From an uncultured Alphaproteobacteria bacterium (GTDB lineage Bacteria > Pseudomonadota > Alphaproteobacteria > Rhizobiales > Aestuariivirgaceae), in the NCBI GenBank assembly GCA_937870685.1, contig CALMZX010000105.1, positions 1 through 64,000 on the forward strand: DNA of 64,000 bases. The letters run 5' to 3'. The notes below the pieces were generated by a model, which saw only the letters and a program-made list of their open reading frames with translations, ran no database searches and was not told where the DNA came from. This document shows positions 1-9,321 of this stretch, one piece after another; positions within the stretch are counted from its first letter, which is position 1, and the number at the start of each line of letters is the position of its first letter. A program made the position numbers and the translations under genes.

Positions 1-848
1 GCTTCCTCGTCCTTGTTGATGGCGACGATGATCTTCGAGTCCTTCATGCCGGCGAGATGCTGGATGGCACCCGAGATGCCGACGGCGATGTAAAGGTCGG
101 GAGCAACGACCTTGCCGGTCTGACCCACCTGATAGTCGTTGGGCACATAACCAGCATCGACAGCAGCGCGCGAGGCACCGACGGCGGCATTGAGCTTCTT
201 GGCAACTGCATCAAGCATCTTGAAGTTGTCGCCGTTCTGCATGCCTCGGCCACCCGAGACCACGATCTTGGCCGAGGTCAGTTCCGGACGATCGGACTTC
301 GTCAGGTTTTCGCTGACGTAGGAGGAAAGGCCCGGATCAGCGGCGGCATTGACCTTTTCGATTGACGCAGAGCCACCTTCGCCCGTCGCGGCAAAGGAGG
401 CGGTGCGCACCGTGATGATCTTCTTGGCATCGGTGGACTGCACCGTCTGCACCGCGTTGCCGGCATAGATCAGGCGCACGAAGGTATCGGCGGACTTCAC
501 CTCCGAAATGTCCGAGACCTGCATCACGTCGAGGAGAGCGGCCACGCGCGGCATGTAGTTCTTGCCGTTGGTGGTGGCAGGAGCGACGATGTGTTCATAG
601 GCGCCGGCCAGCGCCACGATGGTCGCAGCCATGGGTTCAGCCACCGGACGCTCCAGCGAAGCGCTTTCGGCATGCAGCACCTTCTTGACGCCCGCGAGTT
701 TCGCAGCCTGTGCGGCAGCACCGTCAGCCTTGTTGCCAGCGACGAGCACATGCACGTCGCCGCCCATCTGGGCCGCAGCCGTCAGCGCCTTGTGGGTCGC
801 GTCCTTGAGGCCCTTGTTGTCGTGTTCGGCAATGAGAAGAACAGCCAT
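1..848 (-). CDS. etfA: Electron transfer flavoprotein alpha subunit (3' end cut by window)
   Basis: ETF-alpha binds FAD and, with EtfB, carries electrons from acyl-CoA and amine dehydrogenases to ETF:quinone oxidoreductase. Reading the minus strand, the protein starts [16 protein letters not shown]. About 282 residues are visible of the roughly 310 usual for the family. The C-terminal FAD region is recognisable (SGGRGM, then the signature [20 protein letters not shown]). The stop lies beyond base 1. Its ATG overlaps the etfB stop by one base (TGATG), so the two are translationally coupled. Confidence 0.95.
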   Translation of the reverse strand, partial: MAVLLIAEHDNKGLKDATHKALTAAAQMGGDVHVLVAGNKADGAAAQAAKLAGVKKVLHAESASLERPVAEPMAATIVALAGAYEHIVAPATTNGKNYMPRVAALLDVMQVSDISEVKSADTFVRLIYAGNAVQTVQSTDAKKIITVRTASFAATGEGGSASIEKVNAAADPGLSSYVSENLTKSDRPELTSAKIVVSGGRGMQNGDNFKMLDAVAKKLNAAVGASRAAVDAGYVPNDYQVGQTGKVVAPDLYIAVGISGAIQHLAGMKDSKIIVAINKDEE

Positions 849-1594
849 CAGATTGCTCCCGCGTCCTTGAGCTTGCCGACAAGTTCGGCAACAGATTTCA
901 CTTTCACACCGGCCTGGCGCTTCGGCGGATCTTCCGTCTTGACGACCTTGAGCCGTGCCGTGGGGTTGACGCCGAAGTCAGCGGGCGTCTTTTCATCCAG
1001 CGGCTTCTTCTTCGCCTTCATGATGTTGGGCAGCGAAGCATAGCGCGGCTGGTTCAGGCGAAGGTCGGTCGTCACGATCAGCGGCATCTTCGTCTTCAGG
1101 GTCTGCAGGCCGCCGTCGATTTCACGGGTGATGGTGGCTTCGCCCGCACCGGGTTCCAGCTTGGAGGTGGCGGTGGCCTGCGGCCAGCCCAGCAGGGCGG
1201 CGAGCATCTGGCCGGTCTGGTTGGCGTCGTCGTCAATCGCCTGCTTGCCGAGGATCACGATCTCCGGCTTCTCGGCCTCGACCACACCCTTGAGGATCTT
1301 GGCGACCGAGAGCGGCTCGACATAGTCGTCGTGCTTCACGAGGATGGCGCGATCAGCACCCATGGCCAGCGCCGTGCGGAGCGTTTCCTGCGATTGTGCA
1401 GGACCGATGGTAACGGCCACCACTTCCGTGGCCTTGCCCGCTTCCTTGAGGCGGACGGCCTCTTCGACACCGATTTCGTCAAACGGGTTCATGGACATCT
1501 TGACGTTGGCGAGTTCAACACCCGACCCATCCGCCTTGACGCGGATCTTCACGTTGTAATCAACGACGCGTTTCACCGCGACCAGCACTTTCAT
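848..1594 (-). CDS. etfB: Electron transfer flavoprotein beta subunit
   Basis: The 248-residue protein starting [20 protein letters not shown] is the AMP-binding beta subunit of ETF, the partner of EtfA. Length and N-terminus match the family (about 250). The frame runs upstream without a stop, but this ATG matches the conserved N-terminus, and a purine-rich GAGAGGTCGTTCC lies just before it. It is the promoter-proximal gene of etfBA. A likely client is the dimethylglycine/sarcosine dehydrogenase-like protein at 9322-11838, since enzymes of that class reduce ETF. Confidence 0.95.
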   Translation of the reverse strand: MKVLVAVKRVVDYNVKIRVKADGSGVELANVKMSMNPFDEIGVEEAVRLKEAGKATEVVAVTIGPAQSQETLRTALAMGADRAILVKHDDYVEPLSVAKILKGVVEAEKPEIVILGKQAIDDDANQTGQMLAALLGWPQATATSKLEPGAGEATITREIDGGLQTLKTKMPLIVTTDLRLNQPRYASLPNIMKAKKKPLDEKTPADFGVNPTARLKVVKTEDPPKRQAGVKVKSVAELVGKLKDAGAI

Positions 1595-1739
1595 GGAACG
1601 ACCTCTCGGAGAAGGTTTTGGAAAAAGTGGCCGGACCCTAGTTACGGGGGCGCGGCAAGTCAATTCCGGCAACGTCGTGACTGGCCAGAATGCGACGTTT
1701 TGGCGTCGCTTGACTGCTCTGATCTTTGAGGTGCGCCGC

Positions 1740-2267
1740 TCAGGCTTCCAGCAAGGCGATGATGCGCGCCAGCGACGGATCGGCGATGGACAGGGACGCC
1801 AGATGGGCATGGGTGTTGCGCACATAATCGGTGTTGCGACCCGAGATGCCCTCGCCCTGCCGGACCAGGACGGCAATCTGCTGGTCCGTGAGCCCGGCGG
1901 CGCATTGATCATGTCGGCGGTCCACCACATAGGTCAGCGCCCTGACCATGCGGCCATCGCGCAGTTTCACAGGCGAGAAAACCTCCCGGTACACCATGGT
2001 CACCTGCTCGCGCCGGCGCAGGTAGTCCCATGCCCCTGGCCAATCCGGCGCTGCCACCTCGAAGGCCATGCCGGTACAGGAGCCGCCGCGGTCGAGGCCG
2101 AAGACGAGGCCTGGCTTTTCCGGCGTTCCGCGGTAGTGGAAGGAATAGACACAGAGCTTGCGGTGGAACCCCGAAATCCGTGCGGCCTGCGAGCCAATGT
2201 GCGGAAAGCCCGGGTTCCACATCAACGAGCCATAACCAAAGACCCAGTGCGTGCCACCGCCCGTCAT
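1740..2267 (-). CDS. chaC: ChaC-type gamma-glutamylcyclotransferase
   Basis: The 175-residue protein begins [20 protein letters not shown]. The [10 protein letters not shown] loop is the hallmark of the ChaC family, which cleaves glutathione to 5-oxoproline and Cys-Gly in the cytosol. The glutamate in YLRRREQV aligns with the proposed catalytic Glu. Length is typical for bacterial ChaC (about 180-230). It lies 14 bases downstream of tyrA on the same strand and may share its transcript, though no functional link to aromatic amino acid synthesis is expected. Confidence 0.9.
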   Translation of the reverse strand: MTGGGTHWVFGYGSLMWNPGFPHIGSQAARISGFHRKLCVYSFHYRGTPEKPGLVFGLDRGGSCTGMAFEVAAPDWPGAWDYLRRREQVTMVYREVFSPVKLRDGRMVRALTYVVDRRHDQCAAGLTDQQIAVLVRQGEGISGRNTDYVRNTHAHLASLSIADPSLARIIALLEA

Positions 2268-2281
2268 GCCAACCGTCCGCC

Positions 2282-3205
2282 CTACGGCTTGCGTTCAGGG
2301 GTACGGCCGAAATTGGGGGCCGCCGTATCCTGGCCCGCCGCGATGATGCCACGGCGGATCTCGCGGGCCCGGGTGAACAGGTTGAACAGTGTCTCGCCAT
2401 CCCCCCAGCGGATCGCCCGCTGCAGCACCGCCAGTTCCTCGGTGAAGCGCCCCAGCATTTCCAGCACCGCTTCCCTGTTGTTGAGGAACACATCCCGCCA
2501 CATGGTGGGATCGGACGAGGCAATGCGCGTGAGGTCACGGAAACCGCCGGCCGAGAACTTGATCACTTCCGATTGCGTGACCTCTTCAAGATCGGCGGCG
2601 GTGGCAACCGAATTGTAGGCGATGAGGTGCGGCAGGTGGCTGGTCATGGCCAGCACCAGGTCGTGGTGCTCCGCCGTCATGATCTCCACATTCGATCCAA
2701 ATCCCCGCCAGAAGGCTTCCAATGCCGCAACCGGTTCGGGCAGCGTGCCTTCAACCGGTGTCAGGATGCACCAGCGGTTCTGGAAGAGTTCCGGAAATCC
2801 CGACCGCGGACCGGACTGTTCCGTCCCCGCGATCGGATGGCCAGGAATGAAATGGGCGTGTTTCGGCACGTGCGGGCCAACGTCGCGCACGATGGCCCCT
2901 TTCACCGAGCCCACATCCGTGATGATGGCACCTGGCGCAACAGTATCGCGGATCGCTTCTGCCAGCGCCCCGCAGGCTCCGACCGGCGCACAGAGTATGA
3001 TGAGGTCGGCCCCTTTTACTGCCTCTGCTGCAGATGCGTGGAAACTGTCGGCAAGGCCGAGTTCCGTAGCGACCCTCAGTGTTTCCACACTCCGGGCATG
3101 GCCGCTGATCGTCTTTGCCCCGCCATAGGCGCGGATGGCATGGGAGATCGATGACCCGATCAGGCCGAGGCCGAGGATGGCAGCCTTTTCAAACGGCTGG
3201 CTCAC
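2282..3205 (-). CDS. tyrA: Prephenate/arogenate dehydrogenase (TyrA/TyrC)
   Basis: This enzyme oxidatively decarboxylates prephenate or arogenate in tyrosine synthesis. The N-terminal Rossmann motif [11 protein letters not shown] (residues 9-19) and the substrate-site segment [15 protein letters not shown] are diagnostic. At 307 residues it is a stand-alone dehydrogenase, with no fused chorismate mutase or ACT domain. Its start overlaps the hisC stop by 4 bases, and a separate chorismate mutase lies upstream, giving an aromatic amino acid operon. Whether NAD or NADP, prephenate or arogenate is preferred cannot be told here. Confidence 0.93.
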   Translation of the reverse strand: MSQPFEKAAILGLGLIGSSISHAIRAYGGAKTISGHARSVETLRVATELGLADSFHASAAEAVKGADLIILCAPVGACGALAEAIRDTVAPGAIITDVGSVKGAIVRDVGPHVPKHAHFIPGHPIAGTEQSGPRSGFPELFQNRWCILTPVEGTLPEPVAALEAFWRGFGSNVEIMTAEHHDLVLAMTSHLPHLIAYNSVATAADLEEVTQSEVIKFSAGGFRDLTRIASSDPTMWRDVFLNNREAVLEMLGRFTEELAVLQRAIRWGDGETLFNLFTRAREIRRGIIAAGQDTAAPNFGRTPERKP

Positions 3206-4296
3206 GACATGAAATCCTTGAGGGCCACGACCACTGCCTGGTTGGCCTCTTCATCACCCACTGTCAGGCGCAGGGCATTGGGCAGTCCATAGGCATCCAT
3301 GCGGCGCGCGATGATGCCGCGCTCCTGCAGGAAGGCATCGGCCTGGTGCGCGGTTTTGTCCTTGATGAAGTTGAGCAGCAGGAAATTGCCCACACTGGGC
3401 GTGACCGTGACACCCAGTTTTGCGATTTCCGCCGCAAGCCAGGGAAGCCACGCCGCATTGTGATCCAGTGCCCGTTCGACGAAGGCCTGATCTTCCATCG
3501 CCGCAACACCGGCGGCAATCGCACCACTCGACACATTGAAAGGACCACGCACCCGGTTCAGCACATCAACCACATGAGCAGGCCCGTAAAGCCAGCCGAG
3601 CCGCAGCGCCGCAAGCCCGTAGATCTTGGAGAAGGTGCGCGTCATGACAACATTTTCATGCTCGCTCACCAGCGCGATGCCGGACTCGTAGTCGTTGGTC
3701 CGCACGAATTCCGCGTAAGCCGCATCCAGTACCAGCAGCACATCAGGCGGCAATGCAGCATGCAGGCGCTTCACTTCGCTGAACGGAATATAGGTGCCTG
3801 TTGGATTGTTCGGATTGGCAAGGAAGACAATGCGTGTCTTCGTTGTGACGGAGGCGATAAGGGCATCCACATCCGTTCTCTGGTTTCTTTCCGGCGCAAC
3901 GATGGCCTTCGCCCCGTTGGCTGAAATGACGATCGGATAAACCAGAAAGCCGTACTGGCTGTAGACTGCCTCGTCGCCCTCGCCGAGATAGGCGCTGGCA
4001 AGAAGCTGCAACAGCTCGTCCGAACCCGCACCGCAGACAATCCGGTCTGGCGAGAGGCCATAGCGCTGGGCGATGGCGGTGCGCAGTGCCGTGGCACTGC
4101 CGTCAGGATAGCGTTCTAGCGTCGTGGCCGAGGCGCGATAGGCGTCAATCGCTTTCGGGCTGGCTCCAATGGGCGACTCGTTGGACGAGAGCTTGTGGAT
4201 CTTGCTGCCCTTGGCCGAGCTTTTGCCGGGCACATAGGCCTCAATGTCCAGGATGCCGGGGCGCGGCTGTGGCCGCCCGGATGATGCGGTGGTCAT
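3202..4296 (-). CDS. hisC: Histidinol-phosphate aminotransferase (HisC family)
   Basis: A 364-residue class I/II PLP aminotransferase. [11 protein letters not shown] at the N-terminus, [11 protein letters not shown] (158-168) and [15 protein letters not shown] with the PLP lysine K224 place it in the HisC branch. In alphaproteobacteria this gene commonly sits between a chorismate mutase and tyrA, where it probably also transaminates phenylpyruvate or prephenate (known for HisC relatives; inferred here). It overlaps tyrA by 4 bases and starts 5 bases after the chorismate mutase stop. Confidence 0.92.
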   Translation of the reverse strand: MTTASSGRPQPRPGILDIEAYVPGKSSAKGSKIHKLSSNESPIGASPKAIDAYRASATTLERYPDGSATALRTAIAQRYGLSPDRIVCGAGSDELLQLLASAYLGEGDEAVYSQYGFLVYPIVISANGAKAIVAPERNQRTDVDALIASVTTKTRIVFLANPNNPTGTYIPFSEVKRLHAALPPDVLLVLDAAYAEFVRTNDYESGIALVSEHENVVMTRTFSKIYGLAALRLGWLYGPAHVVDVLNRVRGPFNVSSGAIAAGVAAMEDQAFVERALDHNAAWLPWLAAEIAKLGVTVTPSVGNFLLLNFIKDKTAHQADAFLQERGIIARRMDAYGLPNALRLTVGDEEANQAVVVALKDFMS

Positions 4297-4301
4297 GCTG
4301 T

Positions 4302-5096
4302 CTAAACCTCGATTGCGGACGCATAGCGCCCGGCGACCTTCAGGCCAAGTCCGGGATTGGAGCGGGCGAGCCCCACCAGGGGGCTCTCATGCTCCGAGAA
4401 CCAGCCGGCCAAGGCCGAGAGCCGGTAGGCGCCCGACTTTACCTGCCAGACTGGATGCAACGGAAAATCCCGCGGCAGGTTGCCCTTGCTGAGAATGAGT
4501 GTTTCGTCTTCACCCGTGGCCTGCCCGGGAGCAACCCCCAGCACCAGCAGCTTGGGAATGCCGTCTTCCTTCAGTGCAGGCAATGCGGCGATCACTTGCG
4601 CCTGCCCGGCATGGCCATGGGCGAAAGCCTCCGCCCAGTCCGAGTCCGTTTCGACAATGCAGATATCAGCCGGATTGGCATTCACCTGCATCATGGCCTG
4701 CCCTGCATCGCGCCACTCCTCAACCGCGAAGCGCCCGAAATGGTCCCGGATGCGCAGGCGGTGGCCCATGGCCTGGGCCAGCTTGCGGCTGACATGGATG
4801 CTGACAGGAGCCTGCTTCAGTGTGGCTTCGGTGACGATGCCACGCCAAAGACGCACCAGAAGTTCAGGCGCCAGATCCTTGCGCGCACTGACCAGCCGGC
4901 GGAGGATTTGCATCTCGCGTCCGGGCCGCAGGGGTGTCGCCACCGATCTGGGCTCCCCGGCCTTGGCTGCGATGACACCGTCAACCAGCGCAATCCGCTT
5001 CTGCAGGAGTGCCAGCATGGCATCATCGACGCCGTCGATGGCGCGGCGGACATCATCCAGACTGGGCGTGGCAGGAGGAGCGGCGGAAGACGTCAT
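4302..5096 (-). CDS. Chorismate mutase, AroQ type with C-terminal extension
   Basis: The N-terminal part of this 264-residue protein ([20 protein letters not shown], then [15 protein letters not shown]) is an AroQ-type helical mutase domain. It converts chorismate to prephenate at the branch to Phe and Tyr. The remaining 170 or so residues are characteristic of alphaproteobacterial chorismate mutases. They may be a degenerate prephenate-dehydratase-like region, which I could not confirm by motif. It is the first gene of chorismate mutase-hisC-tyrA. Confidence 0.85.
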   Translation of the reverse strand: MTSSAAPPATPSLDDVRRAIDGVDDAMLALLQKRIALVDGVIAAKAGEPRSVATPLRPGREMQILRRLVSARKDLAPELLVRLWRGIVTEATLKQAPVSIHVSRKLAQAMGHRLRIRDHFGRFAVEEWRDAGQAMMQVNANPADICIVETDSDWAEAFAHGHAGQAQVIAALPALKEDGIPKLLVLGVAPGQATGEDETLILSKGNLPRDFPLHPVWQVKSGAYRLSALAGWFSEHESPLVGLARSNPGLGLKVAGRYASAIEV

Positions 5097-5162
5097 GATA
5101 CTGATTCAATTTCTCTGACTGACGTCATAAACCACGGTGGCAACAGTGGGAACAGGCAATTC

Positions 5163-5918
5163 CTAGAATTCGGATGAGGATGGCGCTTTACGGCCCAGCG
5201 GCTGCGGCGCAGGCAGGAGCACGGGGCGCAGGCGCGGAACCAGCCGCCGGGCCCGCTTGCCGGACGAGAAGGCATAGACCTGCTTCATCGCCTCGACGAT
5301 CACCACGCCTGAAAAACGCCCGAGCAGGCGCGATCCCGCGCTTTCAAGATAAGGTGCCGCCTTGAGCGTGGCACTTCCGGAAAAGGGTGGCATCACCAGC
5401 GCCTCCTTCCACCACGTGACCGAAAAACGCGCCTCCTTCAGCAACGCCGCCAGCTGTGTCCGCGAGAACGGCTGGCCATGCCCGAAAGGCGAACGGTCGG
5501 AAGACGACCACAGGCCCCGGCGGTTTGGCACGACGAGATAGACCTTGCCCTGGGGGGCCAGCACCCGCCAGATTTCATGCAGCATGTCCTGGGGACTGTC
5601 GGAAAGCTCCAGCCCATGGATCACCACGGCGTGGTCGACAACACTTTCGAGCAAGGGCAGGTCGCAATCGTCCACGAGGGCTGAACGCACATCTTGCCCC
5701 AAAGGCCAGTGGATCACCCCTTGCCGGGCCAGCATGAAGGACAGGCTGATGGCATCTGCGGGAATCCGGCTTTCGAAATAGGGATGTGCAAAGCCGAGGC
5801 CCAGCACGGTCTGCCCGGCCTTCGGGAAAAACCGGGGCCCCAACGCCTTGCCAATCAGGCCGGAGGCCGACCGCCCCAGAGGGCTCTGGTAGAATTCCCG
5901 GAGATCAACAACATCCAT
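5163..5918 (-). CDS. Class I SAM-dependent methyltransferase
   Basis: A 251-residue methyltransferase of the type-11 fold. The SAM-binding strand and loop is QTVLGLGFAHPYF, followed by an acidic segment (DDCDLPLLESVVD) and a motif-IV-like HAVVIHGLELSDSPQDML. VLAPQGKVYLVVPNRRG is the typical post-motif strand. The substrate is not identifiable. It lies divergently from gloB, 79 bp apart, a pairing I recall from other Hyphomicrobiales. The C-terminus is Arg/Pro-rich (RARRLVPRLRPVLLPAPQP). Confidence 0.8.
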   Translation of the reverse strand: MDVVDLREFYQSPLGRSASGLIGKALGPRFFPKAGQTVLGLGFAHPYFESRIPADAISLSFMLARQGVIHWPLGQDVRSALVDDCDLPLLESVVDHAVVIHGLELSDSPQDMLHEIWRVLAPQGKVYLVVPNRRGLWSSSDRSPFGHGQPFSRTQLAALLKEARFSVTWWKEALVMPPFSGSATLKAAPYLESAGSRLLGRFSGVVIVEAMKQVYAFSSGKRARRLVPRLRPVLLPAPQPLGRKAPSSSEF

Positions 5919-5997
5919 GACGGCAATCTAGTCATTGCGAGGGCAAATTGCAGCAGCTTGCTTTGTGGACCTGAATTCATGGTATAGGCCACCCACC

Positions 5998-6768
5998 ATG
6001 TCCAATCTCGATGTCCACCAGTTCATTTGCCGCGACGACAACTACGGCGTCCTCGTCCACGACAGCCGCACCGGCACCACAATCTCGATCGATGCCCCTG
6101 ATGCTTCAGCCATCGCCGACAACCTGAAGAAGCGCGGCTGGCAGCTCACCCACATCCTCACCACTCACCATCACGAGGATCATATCGCGGGCAATCTGGA
6201 ACTGAAGGATGTCTTCGGTTGCCGCATCATCGGACCCGAAGCCGAGAAGGACAAGATCCCCGGCATCAGCCAGACCGTGAAGGGCGGCGATGTCTTCCAG
6301 CTGGCCCACCGCCCGGTGAAGGTGTTTGCCTGCCCCGGCCATACGCTGGGCCATGTCGCCTATCACTTCTCCGACGACTACCTGCTCTTCGCGGCGGATA
6401 CGCTGTTTTCCCTGGGCTGTGGCCGTGTCTTTGAAGGCACCATGGCGCAGATGCACCAATCGGTGAACCAGTTCCGCGACCTGCAGGGCATGACATCCGT
6501 TTATTGCGGCCATGAATACACCGAGGCCAATGCGAAGTTTGCACTCACCATCGAACCCGGAAACCGCGATCTCGTGCGCCGCGCCATGGATGTCAAACGC
6601 CTGCGCGAACAGGGCAAGATGACCTGCCCCACCACCATCGGCGAGGAGTTGCGCACCAATCCCTACCTGCGTTGCGGTTCACCCGAAATCCGCAAGGTGC
6701 TGGGCATGGAAGGCGCGACCGACGCCGAAGTTTTCGCCGAAATCCGCGAACGCAAGAACAGGTTCTAG
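5998..6768 (+). CDS. gloB: Hydroxyacylglutathione hydrolase (glyoxalase II)
   Basis: GloB hydrolyses S-lactoylglutathione to lactate and glutathione, the second step of methylglyoxal detoxification. The 256-residue protein carries the metallo-beta-lactamase zinc motif THHHEDH at 56-62, later metal ligands in CPGHTLGH and YCGHEYT, and the GloB C-terminal segment LRTNPYLRC. The ATG at 5998 gives the expected N-terminus (MSNLDVHQF). The frame continues 21 codons upstream, but those residues are not family-like. Confidence 0.95.
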   Translation: MSNLDVHQFICRDDNYGVLVHDSRTGTTISIDAPDASAIADNLKKRGWQLTHILTTHHHEDHIAGNLELKDVFGCRIIGPEAEKDKIPGISQTVKGGDVFQLAHRPVKVFACPGHTLGHVAYHFSDDYLLFAADTLFSLGCGRVFEGTMAQMHQSVNQFRDLQGMTSVYCGHEYTEANAKFALTIEPGNRDLVRRAMDVKRLREQGKMTCPTTIGEELRTNPYLRCGSPEIRKVLGMEGATDAEVFAEIRERKNRF

Positions 6769-6915
6769 ATCCGCGGGCACTGGCATGTGTTCGATGCGGT
6801 GATAGCGGCGGCAGGACCACCGGTTCAGTCTCTCCACCGTTCCTGACGACGACCATCCTGCTGACAGAATCTGTCGCTCCCATGCGAAAGACTGCGGCAA
6901 CTGAGGAAAACTGTC

Positions 6916-7386
6916 ATGGCCACGTCGGCAATCGCAAAGCTGCGCAAACCCCTGCAGCCGGAAATCATCCAGCCACTGCCTGAGAAGGTCGCGCACTGGG
7001 GACCGCCCGGCGCCAGCATGGTGATATCAACACCTGCCGACATTGACGACGTGGTTCGGAAAATTCCCAAGGGCAGGCTGGCGACAATGACGACCTTGCG
7101 GGACGCCCTGAGCCGCCGCCACAAGACCGACATTGCCTGCCCCGTCACCACCGGCATCTTCCTCGGCATCGTCGCCAAGGCCGCCGCCGAGATGGAGGAA
7201 ATGGGGGCAAAACGCGTGGCCCCCTGGTGGCGCGTGCTCAAGTCTGACGGCACGCTCAACCCCCGCATGCCGGGCGGCGTGGATGAGCAGCGCATTCGGC
7301 TGGAAGCGGAGGGCTTCAAGGTTGCAAGGAAGGGAAAAACGGCGTTCGTGATCGACGGCTTTGAAAGGAAACTGGCAAACCTCTGA
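6916..7386 (+). CDS. MGMT-family alkyltransferase-like protein lacking the acceptor cysteine
   Basis: A 156-residue protein with the DNA-binding domain of O6-alkylguanine-DNA alkyltransferases: IPKGRLATMTTLRDALSR (50-67), VAPWWRVLKSDGTLN (101-115), then MPGGVDEQRIRLEAEGF. The active-site PCHRV of true MGMTs is PWWRV here (103-107), so the alkyl-accepting cysteine is replaced by tryptophan. The only cysteine is C75. It is therefore probably a non-enzymatic ATL-type protein that recognises O6-alkylguanine, perhaps for nucleotide excision repair (known for ATLs; inferred here). It is convergent with the transporter at 7389. Confidence 0.75.
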   Translation: MATSAIAKLRKPLQPEIIQPLPEKVAHWGPPGASMVISTPADIDDVVRKIPKGRLATMTTLRDALSRRHKTDIACPVTTGIFLGIVAKAAAEMEEMGAKRVAPWWRVLKSDGTLNPRMPGGVDEQRIRLEAEGFKVARKGKTAFVIDGFERKLANL

Positions 7387-7388
7387 TC

Positions 7389-8294
7389 TCAGCCGGTCCG
7401 TGGCTTCAGCCAGTGTCCGCCGAAGATTGAAATCAGCACCGCCAGGATGATCACGGCCCCACCCATGAAGGATGAGGCTTCCGGCCTTTCACCGACAAAG
7501 AGCCAGGGCCACAACGGATTGAGCACGGCATCCAGCATGGCAATGAGCGACAGGGTGACTGCAGGCACAGAACGTGCCCCCTTGATGTAGAACACCAGCG
7601 GGATGGAAAGCTGCAAGGGGCCCATGAGGGCCAGGAGCAGCAGTTCGCGCAGGCCCACCTCAAACCCACCGCCCGCATGCCCGGCGAGAAATCCGAGGAG
7701 TCCCGCTGCAATGAAGGAGAGGAAACCGCCCGCACAGATGGCAGGCGTCATGTCCACAGCCCGGTAGCGGCGCAGCGCCAGCGTCTGCCCGGCAAAGGTC
7801 ATGGGAACCATCACAGAAATGAGAATGCCCAGCACGTTGCCCCCTTCGATCCTGGACCAGGCAATGATGCCCACGCCGGTCATGGCGAGGGCCGCCGCGA
7901 ACCATGCAGCGGCACCCGGTTTCTCGCCGGTGACCCACGGGCTGAGGAGTCCCGTGAAAATCGGCGATGACGCGCCGATCACCGAAATCGTCGCCGTGCT
8001 CACCAGCGTGAGGGATGTGACATAGAGTGTGGAGCCGAGTGCGAAGAAGCCCGCCGAAAAACACAGGGCGAGGACCGGAATGGCCCTGAATCGGGACCAC
8101 AGGTCACGGCCATAAACCACCACCAGATAGCAGAGCAGGGCCACCGCCATCCAGAAGCCGCGCCAGCAGTTCAACTGCCAACCGTCCAGACCCGGCATGA
8201 GCCGCACAAACAGGCCTGAGAGCGACCAGCCGAGTGTGGCCAGCAGCACAAAGCTGATGCCCTCTCCGTAGCTTTGTCGTCCCGCGGAAATCAT
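7389..8294 (-). CDS. EamA/DMT-family transporter
   Basis: A 301-residue inner-membrane protein with about ten hydrophobic segments in two EamA repeats (for example GWSLSGLFVRLMPGLDGWQL early and SLIAMLDAVLNPLWPWLFVG late). The family exports small metabolites or amino acids; the substrate is not predictable. It is the first of four EamA genes within 11 kb. It is convergent with the MGMT-like gene, with 2 bases between the stops, and divergent from the second EamA gene at 8406. Confidence 0.88.
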   Translation of the reverse strand: MISAGRQSYGEGISFVLLATLGWSLSGLFVRLMPGLDGWQLNCWRGFWMAVALLCYLVVVYGRDLWSRFRAIPVLALCFSAGFFALGSTLYVTSLTLVSTATISVIGASSPIFTGLLSPWVTGEKPGAAAWFAAALAMTGVGIIAWSRIEGGNVLGILISVMVPMTFAGQTLALRRYRAVDMTPAICAGGFLSFIAAGLLGFLAGHAGGGFEVGLRELLLLALMGPLQLSIPLVFYIKGARSVPAVTLSLIAMLDAVLNPLWPWLFVGERPEASSFMGGAVIILAVLISIFGGHWLKPRTG

Positions 8295-8405
8295 CGGGTT
8301 TGCTTAGCACGGGGTTTCGCCAGTCATTGACAGCAAAGACGGCATGGTGGTTCTGCACGGCGGCATGTTGCGGATGGGCATTGCCGGTGTTAGCGAGCCA
8401 TCACG

Positions 8406-9317
8406 ATGATCTCCAGCTCACTTCCTGTCCATGAACTGGCCGCCCTGGCCACTGCCGTCTGCTGGGCCGCCACAAGCCTGATCGCGGCAGCGCCCGCTGG
8501 CCATCTGGGAGCCGTCGCCTTCAGCCGCTTGCGGCAGGTTTCAGTGGCCTTGATGCTGGCCGTGTTCGTGTTTGCAACAGGACGCTGGCACGGACTCTCC
8601 ATCCATGACGTGGGCTTGCTGCTGGCCTCAGGTGTCATCGGGATCTTTGTCGGCGACTCACTGCTTTTTTCAGCCCTCAACCGCCTCGGTCCCCGCCGTT
8701 CCAGCATCCTGTTTGCGCTGAATGCACCCATGGCGGCAGTGCTGGGTTACGCCTTCCTTGGCGAGACCCTCTCGGCGCTGGCCGTCCTGGGGATCGCAGT
8801 GTGCGTGGCCGGTGTCATGCTCGCGATTTTCTTCGGCAAGCGCGCGGGACAAGTGCATGTCTTCGAACAGGGGAAAGGCGCGCTCTGGATTGGTGTGGCG
8901 CTGGGCCTCGGTGCGGCGCTGGGTCAGGCCGTCGGTTCGGTGATCGCACGGCCGCTCATGGCCGCAGGCACCGATCCCTTCGTTGCCTCGATGGTGCGTG
9001 TAGGGATGGCAGGGTTGTGCCTCAGCACCTTCATGTTGCTGCCCATTGCAAACATCAAGCAGAAGAACCCGCTCACACCCCGGATCGCCGCGCTCACCAT
9101 AGGGAGCGGTGTCCTCGCCATGGGATTGGGCATGACATTGCTGCTCTTCGCCTTCTCCGGCGGCAAGACGGGCATCGTCTCGACGCTGTCAGCCACGTCT
9201 CCGGCGATGGTATTGCCGCTTCTCTGGCTCACCACAAAGGAAAGACCCGCCGCCGGTGCATGGGTCGGGGCGGGTCTGGTGATCTGCGGCATGGCCCTGC
9301 TCTTCGCGGGGCGCTGA
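8406..9317 (+). CDS. EamA/DMT-family transporter
   Basis: A 303-residue membrane protein with two EamA repeats. The first includes GVIGIFVGDSLLFSALNRLG and FALNAPMAAVLGYAFLGETL, the second ATSPAMVLPLLWLTTKERPA. The conserved acidic residue after the penultimate helix of each repeat (GET / KER) is present. The substrate is unknown. It is divergent from the related transporter at 7389-8294, with a 111-bp shared upstream region, and convergent with the flavoprotein gene at 9322. Confidence 0.88.
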   Translation: MISSSLPVHELAALATAVCWAATSLIAAAPAGHLGAVAFSRLRQVSVALMLAVFVFATGRWHGLSIHDVGLLLASGVIGIFVGDSLLFSALNRLGPRRSSILFALNAPMAAVLGYAFLGETLSALAVLGIAVCVAGVMLAIFFGKRAGQVHVFEQGKGALWIGVALGLGAALGQAVGSVIARPLMAAGTDPFVASMVRVGMAGLCLSTFMLLPIANIKQKNPLTPRIAALTIGSGVLAMGLGMTLLLFAFSGGKTGIVSTLSATSPAMVLPLLWLTTKERPAAGAWVGAGLVICGMALLFAGR

Positions 9318-9321
9318 TCCA

